Shown piece by piece: positions 31,444-39,759 of a stretch of 53,399 bases of DNA. Origin of the DNA: Streptomyces sp. S3(2020). GTDB taxonomy: Bacteria; Actinomycetota; Actinomycetes; Streptomycetales; Streptomycetaceae. The DNA is taken from assembly GCF_013044505.1 (NCBI RefSeq), contig NZ_JABERD010000053.1:1-53399 (forward strand). Reading direction: 5' to 3'. The notes under the pieces are model-generated. The model was not told the DNA's origin. It saw nothing but the letters and a program-made list of their open reading frames with translations, and made no database searches. The position numbers and the translations under genes were made by a program. The number at the start of each line of letters is the position of its first letter. Position 1 is the first letter of the stretch.

Positions 31444-31869
31444 CTAGTAGAGGTGCACCATCCACTGGTCCGGGTTCGCGAGCGGCGCGAACCCGGCCTT
31501 CTCGTACACCCCGTGCGCGTCACGCGTGGCGAGCAGGACGCGGCGCAGTCCGTCGGGCCGCAGCTCCTCGCGCACGGCCTCGACGAGGGCGGTCCCGATC
31601 CCCTTGCCCCGCACGGACGGATCGACGTACACATCGCACAGCCACGCGAACGTCGCCCGGTCGGTGACGATCCGGGCGTACGCCACCTGCTCCCCCGAAG
31701 CCGTCTCATAGACCCCGAAGTTGAGCGACCCCTCGATCGCCCGGTCCTGCTTCTCCCTGGACCGGCCGATCGCCCAGTACGCGTCGGTGGAGAGCCAGTG
31801 ATGGACACGGGCGGCGTCGACGCGGTCGGGGTCGGTGGAGATCTCGTAGCCAGCGGCAAGGTCGTTCAT
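31444..31869 (-). CDS. GNAT family N-acetyltransferase
   Basis: The 141-residue GNAT protein has acetyl-CoA loop VYVDPSVRGKGIGTALVEAV and the C-terminal RDAHGVYEKAGF segment. The N-terminal DAARVHHWLSTDAYWAIGRS resembles the YitI/PhnO-like small acetyltransferases. The acceptor is unknown. It lies 51 bp downstream of the MocR-type gene on the same strand and could be a passenger of the same transcript. Confidence 0.87.
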   Translation of the reverse strand: MNDLAAGYEISTDPDRVDAARVHHWLSTDAYWAIGRSREKQDRAIEGSLNFGVYETASGEQVAYARIVTDRATFAWLCDVYVDPSVRGKGIGTALVEAVREELRPDGLRRVLLATRDAHGVYEKAGFAPLANPDQWMVHLY

Positions 31870-31920
31870 ACGGAGATCCTCGCAGGGCGACGAAGTCCGG
31901 CGCGAACGGTTTCCCGCCCC

Positions 31921-33360
31921 TCACAGCGCCTCGTCGCAGGCCGCCCGCAACCGTCGTACCCCTTCCGCGATCTCCCCCACCCCCGCCACCGCCGCGAAAC
32001 TCAACCGCACATGCCCCGCAGGCGGCTCCGCGCTGAAGTACGGGCGGCCCGGGGTGATCGCGACGCCTGCACGGAGGGCGGCCGCCGTGAGCGCGGCCTC
32101 TCCTCCCCCAGAACCGTCCGGCAGGCGCAGCCAGAGGTGGTAGCCGCCCGACGGGACGTGCGGGAGGGCGAGTTCGGGGAGCCGGCGGGCGAGCGCCGTC
32201 GTCATGGTGTCCCGGCGGGTCTTCAGGTCGGTGGAGATCGAACGCAGATGGCGCGGCCAGGCGGCCGAGCCCACGAGTTCCAGCGCCGCCTCCTGCAGGG
32301 GGCGGGGCACGAAGAAGGTGTCGACGACCTGGATGGCCCGCAGTCGCTCCAGCACCGGGCCGCGTGCCGCCAGCGCGCACACCCGGAAGCTCGGCGAGGT
32401 CGCCTTGGTCAGCGAGCACACATGGACGACGACCCCGTCGGCGTCCTCGGCGGCCAGCGGACGCGGCAGTTCGCCCGCGTCCGCGTGCACGAGCCGTCGT
32501 ACGAAGTCGTCCTCGACGACGAACGCGCCGGCCTCGCGCGCGATGCGCAGCACCTCGCCCCGGCGTTCGGGGGCGAGCACGGCACCGGTCGGGTTCTGGA
32601 ACAGCGGCTGGCAGACGAACACCCGGGCACCGGTGGCCCGGAAGGCGTCGGCCAGCAGCTCCGGCCTGACCCCGTCCGCGTCGACCGGGACGGGCACCGG
32701 CCGCAGCCCCGCGGCCCGGGCGATCGCCAGCATGCCGGGATAGGTGGGCGACTCGACGAGCACCGGCGCCCCGGGAGAGGCCAGCGCACGCAGCGCGATG
32801 GTCAGCGCCGACTGTCCGCCGGCGGCGATCAGCACCTCCGCCGCCGTGACCGAGCCGCCGATGCTCCGCGCGAACCACGACCGCAGTTCGGTGAGCCCCT
32901 CCATGGGCGGCCGGCCCCAGGCACCGGGACGGCGTGCGGCACGGGAGAGCGCGGCGGCGAGCGCCTGCTCGGGCTGGAGCGAGGGGTGCAGATAGCCACC
33001 GGTGAACTCGATCACCTCGGGCGGCGGCTCGGTCAGCGAGACCAGGACACCGCTCGCGTCCACCGAGCGCGGCACGAGCTCGGTGGCGGCGTCCGCGCTC
33101 AGCGCCACCTCCTGCCAGGAGGTGTCCCCGGCGGGGGTGGTCGTCGTACGCGCCTGCGCGCGGAACGCGCCCGCTCCCGGCCGGGTGACGACGAGCCCCT
33201 CGGCGGCCAGCTGCGCGAACGCCCGCGACACGGTCACCGGGCTCACCCGGTAGCGCTCGACGAGGGCCCGACTGGACGGGAGCTTTCCACCAGGAGAGTA
33301 GCGGTTCAGCTCCATCCGCAGCCGTTCCGCCAGTTCATCCACACTGCTACGCTCTTGCAT
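31921..33360 (-). CDS. MocR-type transcription factor (GntR HTH fused to PLP aminotransferase domain)
   Basis: This 479-residue fusion has a GntR winged helix at residues about 5-70 (LPSSRALVERYRVSPVTVSR) followed by a class-I aminotransferase-like domain. The PLP-binding Lys is in VVHVCSLTKATSPSFRVCAL, and the aldimine-side Asn-Pro-Thr is in QNPTGAVLAPERR. MocR proteins sense PLP or amino acids and usually control the divergent neighbour, here an EamA transporter. The ATG (33360-33358) overlaps the opposite-strand ATG of that transporter by two bases, so at least one transcript must start inside or next to the other gene. The region GCTACGCTCTTGCATGAGAG and its flank may hold the binding site. 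Confidence 0.88.
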   Translation of the reverse strand: MQERSSVDELAERLRMELNRYSPGGKLPSSRALVERYRVSPVTVSRAFAQLAAEGLVVTRPGAGAFRAQARTTTTPAGDTSWQEVALSADAATELVPRSVDASGVLVSLTEPPPEVIEFTGGYLHPSLQPEQALAAALSRAARRPGAWGRPPMEGLTELRSWFARSIGGSVTAAEVLIAAGGQSALTIALRALASPGAPVLVESPTYPGMLAIARAAGLRPVPVPVDADGVRPELLADAFRATGARVFVCQPLFQNPTGAVLAPERRGEVLRIAREAGAFVVEDDFVRRLVHADAGELPRPLAAEDADGVVVHVCSLTKATSPSFRVCALAARGPVLERLRAIQVVDTFFVPRPLQEAALELVGSAAWPRHLRSISTDLKTRRDTMTTALARRLPELALPHVPSGGYHLWLRLPDGSGGGEAALTAAALRAGVAITPGRPYFSAEPPAGHVRLSFAAVAGVGEIAEGVRRLRAACDEAL

Positions 33361-34273
33361 GAGAGTACAGAGTAGCGCTACCACCCCCACCACGATAGCG
33401 GTCGACACCCCGCCCGCCAGGGCGACCGGCACCCTTCTCGCCGCCCTCGGGGTCGTCGCCTTCTCCCTCACCTTCCCCGCGACCGCGTGGGGCCTGGAGG
33501 GCTTCGGGCCCTGGTCACTGGTCGGCACGCGGTCCGTCCTCGCCGCCCTGATCGCCGGCGCGTGTCTGCTGGCCCTGCGCGTCCCGGTTCCGGACCGGCG
33601 GCACTGGGTGGGGCTCGCGATCGTCGCGGCCGGGGTCGTCGTCGGCTTCCCGCTGCTCACGACCCTCGCGCTACAGACCTCGACCACGTCTCACGCCGCC
33701 GTCGTGGTCGGTCTGCTCCCGCTCACCACCGCACTGTGCTCCGCCCTGCGCATGGGCACCCGCCCGTCCCGCACCTTCTGGACGGCCGCCCTCGCGGGCG
33801 CGGCCGCGGTCCTCGCCTTCACCGTGCAGCAGAGCGGCGGTACCCTCACCTCCGCCGACCTCTACCTCTGCGGCGCCCTGCTGGTGTGCGCGGCCGGCTA
33901 CACCGAGGGCGGCCGGCTGGCCAAGGTCATACCTGGCTGGCAGGTCATCGGCTGGGCGCTGGTGCTGTGCCTGCCGTTCACCGTGCCCGCGGCCGTGCTG
34001 GCCCTGGCGTACGAACCCGTGGACCTCACCGCGCACAGCGTGATCGGACTGCTGTGGGTAGCGGCGGGCTCGCAGTTCCTCGGTCTGGTCGTCTGGTACC
34101 GGGGCATGGCCGTGATCGGTATCCCCAAGGCCAGCCAGTTGCAGTTGGCCCAGCCCCTGCTCACACTGGTGTGGTCGGTGCTGCTGCTGGGTGAGCACCT
34201 GACGGTGGCCGCTCCGCTGACGGCCGCGGCGGTGCTCGTCTGCATCGCCGTCACCCAGCGGGCGCGGGGCTGA
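33359..34273 (+). CDS. EamA/DMT-family transporter
   Basis: The 304-residue protein has about ten membrane helices and two EamA repeats (TLLAALGVVAFSLTFPATAW and LYLCGALLVCAAGYTEGGRL). The conserved second-repeat end QLQLAQPLLTLVWSVLLLGE is clear. Such transporters export amino acids or metabolites. The divergent MocR-type regulator suggests an amino acid or vitamin B6-related compound. The annotated ATG 33359 overlaps the regulator start codon. No ribosome site is present, so translation may be leaderless or begin further in, for example shortly before the first helix at about residue 24. A bulged hairpin at 34285-34305 follows. Confidence 0.87.
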   Translation: MRVQSSATTPTTIAVDTPPARATGTLLAALGVVAFSLTFPATAWGLEGFGPWSLVGTRSVLAALIAGACLLALRVPVPDRRHWVGLAIVAAGVVVGFPLLTTLALQTSTTSHAAVVVGLLPLTTALCSALRMGTRPSRTFWTAALAGAAAVLAFTVQQSGGTLTSADLYLCGALLVCAAGYTEGGRLAKVIPGWQVIGWALVLCLPFTVPAAVLALAYEPVDLTAHSVIGLLWVAAGSQFLGLVVWYRGMAVIGIPKASQLQLAQPLLTLVWSVLLLGEHLTVAAPLTAAAVLVCIAVTQRARG

Positions 34274-34284
34274 GCGGCGCGCAC

Positions 34285-34305
34285 GGGCCGGTCCCAACCG
34301 GGCCC
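34285..34305 (+). terminator. possible terminator after the EamA gene
   Basis: GGGCCGGT (34285-34292) pairs with ACCGGGCCC (34297-34305) with one bulged base and a 4-base loop, 12 bp after the stop codon. Confidence 0.4.
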
Positions 34306-34366
34306 CCGCGCCGTAAACTCAAGGCCACGGACCGCTGCTCCCGCACCTCGTGAGGAGGACCGACAG

Positions 34367-34561
34367 ATGCGTGCAACCGTGGGCGACCAGCTTGTGCAGC
34401 ACGGCAGGGTGGTCGGACAGCACGACAAGATCGGCGAGATCGTCGAAGTGATGGGGCAGGGGGGCAACCCCCCGTACCGCGTCCGCTTCGAGGACGGGCA
34501 CGTGGGCGTGTGCTCACCCGGCCCCGACACCGAGATCCGTCACAAGGACACCGCGCACTAG
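34367..34561 (+). CDS. DUF1918 domain protein
   Basis: The 64-residue protein has a clear GAGGAGG ribosome site. The sequence MRATVGDQLVQHGRVVGQHD, GEIVEVMGQGGNPPYRVRFE and HVGVCSPGPDTEI is the compact SH3-like beta-barrel of the DUF1918 family, which is common in actinobacteria and of unknown function. Its TAG stop is partly formed by the first base (34561) of a small inverted-repeat element, so that element has supplied or replaced the end of this gene. Confidence 0.9.
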   Translation: MRATVGDQLVQHGRVVGQHDKIGEIVEVMGQGGNPPYRVRFEDGHVGVCSPGPDTEIRHKDTAH

Positions 34562-34686
34562 GGCCTGTCGACGCGGAGCGTCGGCGACCGACGACAACGC
34601 GGCTGGGGGTCCCCCCACGCCTTTGAGGCAGTGGGGGAGTGCGTGCCAGGGCCCGCGACGCCGAGCTGATCCAAACGACAGGCCCT
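34560..34686. mobile_element. MITE-like or palindromic element with 11-bp terminal inverted repeats
   Basis: AGGGCCTGTCG at 34560-34570 is repeated in inverse at 34676-34686. Inside, TCCCCCCAC and AGTGGGGGA flank GCCTTTGAGGC, giving a long hairpin at about 34610-34640. The element has no ORF and fills the space between two convergent genes. I recall similar sequences (CGACAGGCCC with a CCCCCAC hairpin) in many Streptomyces intergenic regions, so it may be a small non-autonomous transposon or a degenerate insertion-sequence end. Confidence 0.55.
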
Positions 34687-34689
34687 GGG

Positions 34690-35946
34690 TCAGCGTGAGG
34701 ACCTCGCCGGCTGCTGGTAGTGGTCGGCGACCACGCGTGCCATCGCACCGATGGGATCCGCCGACACCTCCTTGGCCGCGAAGAAGACATGCCCGCACAG
34801 CTCCGGGTGGTCCTTGGCCAGGGTGAGATGCCGGGACAGTTCGGCGGGGTCCTGCCAGGCGGCCGGCTGAGCCGGATCCCCCGCCTTGTAGAGGGCCTCG
34901 CCCAGATACAGCTTCGTCCTGCTCCCCCGCGCCACCTCGGCCCACCAGGGCGCCAGCGTCGCGTAGTCGGCGGCGGCGAAGCCGATGTTCCAGTAGAGCT
35001 GCGGCACGAGGTAGTCGATCCAGCCCTCCCGGACCCACTTGCGGGTGTCGGCGTAGTTGTCGTCGTACGACTGCACGCCCGCCCGTGTGCTGGAACCGAG
35101 CGGATCGGTGGCCACATTGCGCCACACCCCGAAGGGGCTGATGCCGAACCGGGTGGTGGGCCGGATCTCCCGGATGCGGGCCGCGGTCTCCAGCACCAGC
35201 CGGTCGATGTTGTCCCGCCGCCAGTCGGCCCGGGTGTCGAAGCCGCCGCCGTACTCGTCGTAGGCCGCGTCGTCGTCGAAGGTCTGGCCCGCCACCGGGT
35301 ACGGATAGAAGTAGTCGTCGAAGTGGACCCCGTCCACCGGGTACTTCTCCACCGCGTCCAGGATCGCGTCCTGCACGAAGGAACGGACCTCGGGCAGCCC
35401 GGGGTTGTAGTAGAGCTTCCCGCCGTACCTCACCACCCACTCCGGGTGCCGGCGGGCCGGGTGGGAGGCGACCAGCTTCGCCGGGTCCGTCTGGAGGGCA
35501 ATGCGATACGGGTTGAACCAGGCGTGCAGCTCCAGGCCCCGGTGGTGCGCCTCGCGCACGGCCGTGCCGAGCGGATCCCAGCCGGGGGCCTTGCCCTGGG
35601 TGCCGGTGAGGTACTGCGACCAGGGCTCGTACGGCGAGGGCCAGAGCGCGTCCGCGGTGGGCCGTACCTGGAGCATCACCGTGTTCAGACGGTCCGCCAC
35701 CGCCCTGTCGAGGTGCGCGATCAGCTCGGCGCGCTGCTGGGCGGCGGTCAGTCCGGTCCTGGAGGGCCAGTCACGGTTGGCCACACTGGCGATCCAGACG
35801 CCCCGCATCTCGCGGACCGCGCGGGGGCGGCGGGCGAGCGCGGCCGGTGCTGCCGGTGCTGCCGGTGCTGCCGACGCACTGCCCGACGCGGTCGTGAGCG
35901 TGGAAATCGCGGCCAGCCCGAACGCCCGACGTGACAAACGCCCCAT
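34690..35946 (-). CDS. exported family-10-like glycosidase (GHL10/DUF187, DigH-like)
   Basis: From the ATG at 35946 the protein has 418 residues. The N-terminus MGRLSRRAFGLAAISTL is a Tat signal, followed by a short AAPAAPAAPAA stretch. The domain begins EMRGVWIASVANRDWPS and contains LNTVMLQVRPTADALWPS, LELHAWFNPYRIAL, YNPGLPEVRSFVQDAI, YPVDGVHFDDYFYPYPV (acidic active-site segment) and YLVPQLYWNIGF. Relatives such as E. coli DigH cleave denuded peptidoglycan glycans. Others may act on other polysaccharides. The frame is open to 37023, but upstream codons are not coding. GTG 35955 is an alternative start. It converges on the inverted-repeat element. Confidence 0.87.
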   Translation of the reverse strand: MGRLSRRAFGLAAISTLTTASGSASAAPAAPAAPAALARRPRAVREMRGVWIASVANRDWPSRTGLTAAQQRAELIAHLDRAVADRLNTVMLQVRPTADALWPSPYEPWSQYLTGTQGKAPGWDPLGTAVREAHHRGLELHAWFNPYRIALQTDPAKLVASHPARRHPEWVVRYGGKLYYNPGLPEVRSFVQDAILDAVEKYPVDGVHFDDYFYPYPVAGQTFDDDAAYDEYGGGFDTRADWRRDNIDRLVLETAARIREIRPTTRFGISPFGVWRNVATDPLGSSTRAGVQSYDDNYADTRKWVREGWIDYLVPQLYWNIGFAAADYATLAPWWAEVARGSRTKLYLGEALYKAGDPAQPAAWQDPAELSRHLTLAKDHPELCGHVFFAAKEVSADPIGAMARVVADHYQQPARSSR

Positions 35947-36114
35947 CTGTTGCACCCCGAAACACGGCGGATCCGCCCGACCGCGGACCGTTCGCGCCCA
36001 GGATGCCCGACCCCGCCGATCGATCATCGATACTTTCCAGTAACGTGCACGAACGGAGCAGGGCATCTCCACAAAGAGGCCCCGCACAGTCCGTAGACCA
36101 GCGAAAGGGACGAT

Positions 36115-36975
36115 GTGAGCGACATCGAGCGCGTCGGAGTGGTGGGCTGCGGCCAGATGGGAGCGGGCATCGCCGAGGTGTGCGCCCGTTCCGGACTGGA
36201 CGTGAAGGTCGCCGAGACCACGGGCGAGGCCCTGGAGATCGGCCGGACCCGGCTGTTCAACTCGCTGACGAAGGCCGCCGAACGCGGCAAGATCAGCGAG
36301 GAGGAGCGCGACGCGACCCTGGCGCGCCTGTCGTTCACCACCGACCTCGGCGAGTTCTCCGACCGTGATCTGGTGATCGAGGCCGTCGTCGAGAACGAGC
36401 AGGTCAAGACCGAGATCTTCCAGGTGCTCGACCAGGTCATGACCCGGCCGGACGCGATCCTCGCCTCCAACACCTCCTCCATCCCCCTGGTGAAGCTGGC
36501 GGTCGCCACCTCGCGCCCCGACCATGTCGTCGGCATCCACTTCTTCAACCCGGCCCCGGTGCAGAAGCTCGTCGAGCTGATCCCGGCGCTCACCACCTCC
36601 GAGGGCACGATCAGCCGCGCCCAGGCCTTCGCCGAGAAGCTGCTCGGCAAGCACGCGATCCGCGCCCAGGACCGCTCCGGCTTCGTGGTCAACGCGCTGC
36701 TCGTGCCGTATCTGCTCTCCGCCATCCGGATGTTCGAGTCGGGCATCGCGGGCCGCGAGGACATCGACAACGGCATGGAGATGGGCTGCGCCCACCCGAT
36801 GGGTCCGCTGAAGCTGTCGGACCTGATCGGTCTGGACACGATCGTCTCCATCGCCAACTCGATGTACGACGAGTACAAGGAGCCGCTGTACGCCGCTCCC
36901 CCGCTGCTCCAGCGCATGGTCGACGCCGGCCGTCTGGGCCGCAAGAGCGGCTCCGGCTTCTACACCTACGGCTGA
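36115..36975 (+). CDS. 3-hydroxybutyryl-CoA dehydrogenase
   Basis: The 286-residue protein from GTG 36115 has the NAD loop VGVVGCGQMGAGIAEVCARS, the active-site His in VVGIHFFNPAPVQKLVELI and the C-terminal dimer domain (GFVVNALLVPYLLSAIRMFE, then MGPLKLSDLIGLD). It oxidises or reduces 3-hydroxyacyl-CoA in beta-oxidation, butyrate or polyhydroxyalkanoate pathways. Single-domain enzymes of this length are usually the Hbd/PaaH type. A strong terminator follows at 37038-37067 and the gene appears monocistronic. Confidence 0.93.
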   Translation: MSDIERVGVVGCGQMGAGIAEVCARSGLDVKVAETTGEALEIGRTRLFNSLTKAAERGKISEEERDATLARLSFTTDLGEFSDRDLVIEAVVENEQVKTEIFQVLDQVMTRPDAILASNTSSIPLVKLAVATSRPDHVVGIHFFNPAPVQKLVELIPALTTSEGTISRAQAFAEKLLGKHAIRAQDRSGFVVNALLVPYLLSAIRMFESGIAGREDIDNGMEMGCAHPMGPLKLSDLIGLDTIVSIANSMYDEYKEPLYAAPPLLQRMVDAGRLGRKSGSGFYTYG

Positions 36976-37037
36976 CTCCTCTCCGCGTCGTGCACAGTGC
37001 CCATTCCAGGGTGCCGATGACACAGTGCGACGAACAC

Positions 37038-37067
37038 GGGCCCGGCACTCTTAGGAGCGCCGGGCCC
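37038..37067 (+). terminator. terminator of the 3-hydroxyacyl-CoA dehydrogenase gene
   Basis: A 9-bp G+C stem (37038-37046 with 37059-37067) is extended inside by CTC/GAG around TTAG. It starts 62 bp after the stop codon. Confidence 0.7.
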
Positions 37068-37198
37068 GCCGTATTCACACACCGTGTGCGCGCCGGGCCC
37101 GCATATGCCTGTCGCACACGCTCCCCACGCGTCCACCAGGGGAGTTGACTCCTCATGCGCATGCAAGGGATGTGACGACTACGGAAAGGAGCGGACCA

Positions 37199-37456
37199 GT
37201 GACCGCCGACCCGGAGCATCCCGTGGTCCATGGAGAACTCGCAGAGTTACGCCGCCGACTCGATGTCGCCTACGCGCGTGTCGAGGGAGGGCTCAATCTG
37301 CTCAGCCATCGCACGGAGGAGACGGACAAGGAACTGGACGACCTCAGCGCACGCATCGTCGTACTGGAGCACGCCCGTTGGCCGCTGCCCGCCGTCGCGG
37401 CCGTGACGGCCGTGGGCGCACTGATCGCGACGGTCTGGCAGGCCGTCGGACACTAG
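37199..37456 (+). CDS. small coiled-coil membrane-anchored protein
   Basis: From GTG 37199 (AAAGGAGC site) the protein has 85 residues. Residues about 8-55 are charged and heptad-like (LAELRRRLDVAYARVEGGLN, TDKELDDLSARIVVLE), and residues 62-80 form one C-terminal membrane segment (AVAAVTAVGALIATVWQAV). It could be an oligomeric, tail-anchored protein. I do not recognise a family, although small proteins of this plan resemble phage holin accessory proteins and actinobacterial hypotheticals. It converges on the NUDIX gene with a 24-bp gap. Confidence 0.7.
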   Translation: MTADPEHPVVHGELAELRRRLDVAYARVEGGLNLLSHRTEETDKELDDLSARIVVLEHARWPLPAVAAVTAVGALIATVWQAVGH

Positions 37457-37480
37457 GGCACGGGACGCGGTGGGGGGAAG

Positions 37481-38026
37481 TCAGGGCAAAGCGTCCTGCC
37501 CGAGCCTGAGATGGTGCAGCAGGAGCAGCGCGGCCGCCATGTTGGCGGCCGGGACCTCGCCGCGGGCGACCATGTCGGGGACGAGCTTGAGGGGGACCCA
37601 TTCCCGGCGGTCCGACTCGAAGTCGTCCACGGGATGTCCGACGTACTCGCCCTCCTCGGCCCAGTAGACGTGGTGCCGGGCGTCGGTGAGCCCGTTGGAC
37701 GGTTCCACGCTCATGAGGTGGTGCAGAGGTCCCGGTCGCCAGCCGGTCTCTTCCTCGAGTTCCCTGGCGGCCGCGCACGCGATGTCCTCGCCGTCCTCGA
37801 CGACGCCCGCGGCCAGTTCCCACCCCCAACTGTCGGTGATGAAGCGGTGGCGCCACAGGAGGAGGACTTCATTGGCCTCGTTCACCACCGTGGCCACGGC
37901 GACGGGCCGCAGCCGTATCAAAAAGTGATCGAGGTGCCGACCGTCCGGCAGCTCGACATCCGCGAGGTTGACGCTGAACCAGCGGTTTTCATACACAGTT
38001 TGTTCGTTCTGTTTCGTCCACTGCAC
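37481..38026 (-). CDS. NUDIX hydrolase
   Basis: From GTG 38026 (GGAAGG site) the protein has 181 residues. The NUDIX box is complete in GVVEDGEDIACAAARELEEE continuing TGW, with the metal-binding R-E-x2-E-E. The N-terminal strand pattern QNEQTVYENRWFSVNLADVE and the RRFITD-like insert resemble ADP-ribose pyrophosphatases. It would hydrolyse a nucleoside diphosphate linked to another group. It lies 107 bp downstream of the NsdA-like regulator on the same strand. Confidence 0.88.
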   Translation of the reverse strand: MQWTKQNEQTVYENRWFSVNLADVELPDGRHLDHFLIRLRPVAVATVVNEANEVLLLWRHRFITDSWGWELAAGVVEDGEDIACAAARELEEETGWRPGPLHHLMSVEPSNGLTDARHHVYWAEEGEYVGHPVDDFESDRREWVPLKLVPDMVARGEVPAANMAAALLLLHHLRLGQDALP

Positions 38027-38133
38027 GGTTCTGCCACCTTCCGCTGAGTAAGTGGCAATATCGCAGCAGGAGCAGTTCGGCAGCAGACGCAGAACTACCT
38101 CTCACAGCTGCGGCGCAGTGTGATGTCAGGGGT

Positions 38134-39474
38134 TCACAGCGGTACGCGCAGGGCTCCGTCGATCAGTTCGGCTGCCTCGGTCGTGCCCGCGCAGCCGCTG
38201 CGGACCAGGTGTTCGCGCACCGCGCGGAGTCTGTCGCGCAGGCGCTGCGACTCCATTCCGCGGGCCTGTTCGGCCATCTGCACCGCGGTGGCCACCGCCT
38301 TGTCGGCGTTGCCCTGACGCAGCTCGATCGTGCTGAGCATCGCGAGCCGGTGCACCCGGCCCCGGTCGTGGGCCGGATTGTCGACGGCCACCGAGGCATG
38401 CTCCCGCGCCGCCACCAGTTCGCCGAGGCTGAGCAGCGCCTCCGCCACCTGGACATTGACCAACCCCGGCTGGACATAGCCGGTTTCGTCGGGTTCGTAT
38501 CCACGCCGGATGCGTTCGGCGGCCTGCTCGGCACGCCGGATGCAGGACAGCGCGCTCGTGCCGTCGCCGAGGTGTGCGTACGCCTTCGCCTGCATCGCGT
38601 ACAGGTCGGAGGCGAGCGCCGGGGTGATGTGCTTGCCCGCGGCACGCAGCGCGGCCTCCGCGAAGGCGACGGCCTGCCGGTTCTCCCGCATGAACAGCGA
38701 CTGGTTGACGAGGAGCGCGATCACATAGGCGCCAAGTCCCCTGTCCCCACTGGCCTTCGCCAGGCGCAGCGCCTGGTGGAAGTACCGCTGGGCGAGGCCG
38801 TGCGCGTCGGAGTCGTAGGCGCAGATCCCGGCGACGGCCACCAACCCGCCCGTGGCCCGGTGCAGTTGACGGCCGGTCTCGTCGGTGTAGCTGCCGCGCA
38901 GCAGCGGGGCGGCCTCGGCGTTGAGGAAGCCGACGATCCGGGTGCGGGTCGCGATGCCGCCGGCCTTGCGGTACATCTGCTCGTAGTGCGTCCGGGCGGC
39001 GCGCAGCATCTCCAGGTCACCGGCGGTGACCCGGTGCCGCCCGCCACGCGACACGTCGACGTCCTCGGGCGGGTTCTCCCACTCCCACACCGGCATGACG
39101 GCGGGCGTGCCGGTGACCGCGGGGGCGCCCAGTATGTGCGGCCGCTGCTGCTCGTCGGAGCGCCACAGGGCGGTGGCCCGCTCCACGAACCCGGACAGCG
39201 AGGTGCCGTGCGGGGCGGCGGGCTCACCGGGGACGCCGAGGCCGATGTCGTCGAGGTTGACCGTGCGGTGCAGCCGGGCGGCGAGCACCTCGCAGATCAG
39301 GTCGGGCACCTGGCCGCGGGGGCGCTGGCCCTTCAACCACCGTGCCACGGCGGTGTGTTCGTACCGGAGCGCGAGCCCGCGCGCACGTCCGGCCTGGTTC
39401 ACGTGTGCGGCCAACCCCGCGTGCGAGATCCCCGCTTCGTCCAGGATCGCGTCGAGCAGAGTGTTGGGCTGCAT
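38134..39474 (-). CDS. NsdA-like TPR transcriptional regulator
   Basis: The 446-residue protein has an N-terminal HTH-like segment (EHTAVARWLKGQRPRGQVPD) followed by helical tetratricopeptide-like repeats from about residue 150 to the end (AAGKHITPALASDLYAMQAK, ALLSLGELVAAREHASVAVD and others). The start MQPNTLLDAILDEAGISHAG and the VWEWENPPEDVDVSRGG block match, as I recall, NsdA and its paralogues, regulators that negatively affect sporulation and antibiotic production in Streptomyces. It probably responds to developmental signals. NsdA itself lies elsewhere in S. coelicolor, so this is likely a paralogue. No small partner protein is adjacent. Confidence 0.82.
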   Translation of the reverse strand: MQPNTLLDAILDEAGISHAGLAAHVNQAGRARGLALRYEHTAVARWLKGQRPRGQVPDLICEVLAARLHRTVNLDDIGLGVPGEPAAPHGTSLSGFVERATALWRSDEQQRPHILGAPAVTGTPAVMPVWEWENPPEDVDVSRGGRHRVTAGDLEMLRAARTHYEQMYRKAGGIATRTRIVGFLNAEAAPLLRGSYTDETGRQLHRATGGLVAVAGICAYDSDAHGLAQRYFHQALRLAKASGDRGLGAYVIALLVNQSLFMRENRQAVAFAEAALRAAGKHITPALASDLYAMQAKAYAHLGDGTSALSCIRRAEQAAERIRRGYEPDETGYVQPGLVNVQVAEALLSLGELVAAREHASVAVDNPAHDRGRVHRLAMLSTIELRQGNADKAVATAVQMAEQARGMESQRLRDRLRAVREHLVRSGCAGTTEAAELIDGALRVPL

Positions 39475-39759
39475 ATATGCCCCCCGGGTGGCTCGGTGCC
39501 GACCGTGCCGTCAGAGTAGTGGGTGTGGGTTCACACGGGGTGTGAACGGAGTGCCCGAATCCGTAGCGTGCGCGCACTGTCGCGGAGAGTTTCCAGCCGG
39601 TTGACTGAAATGCCTCGCAAGAGGCCGGCCGGGCCGCCGGCTCCCCCTCGTACAGTGCGGCGGCCCGAATCCGCGCCGTCCGCCCAGCTGCCTGCCCGAC
39701 ACTCCGTGGCGGGGCGGACGGCTCCGCCGGTGTGGCCGAGCGACTCAACACCGTTGTGC

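Noticed and set aside
34690..37023. 777-residue extension of the DigH-like protein
   Set aside because: The upstream part crosses the divergent dehydrogenase gene. The Tat signal at 35946 marks the true start.
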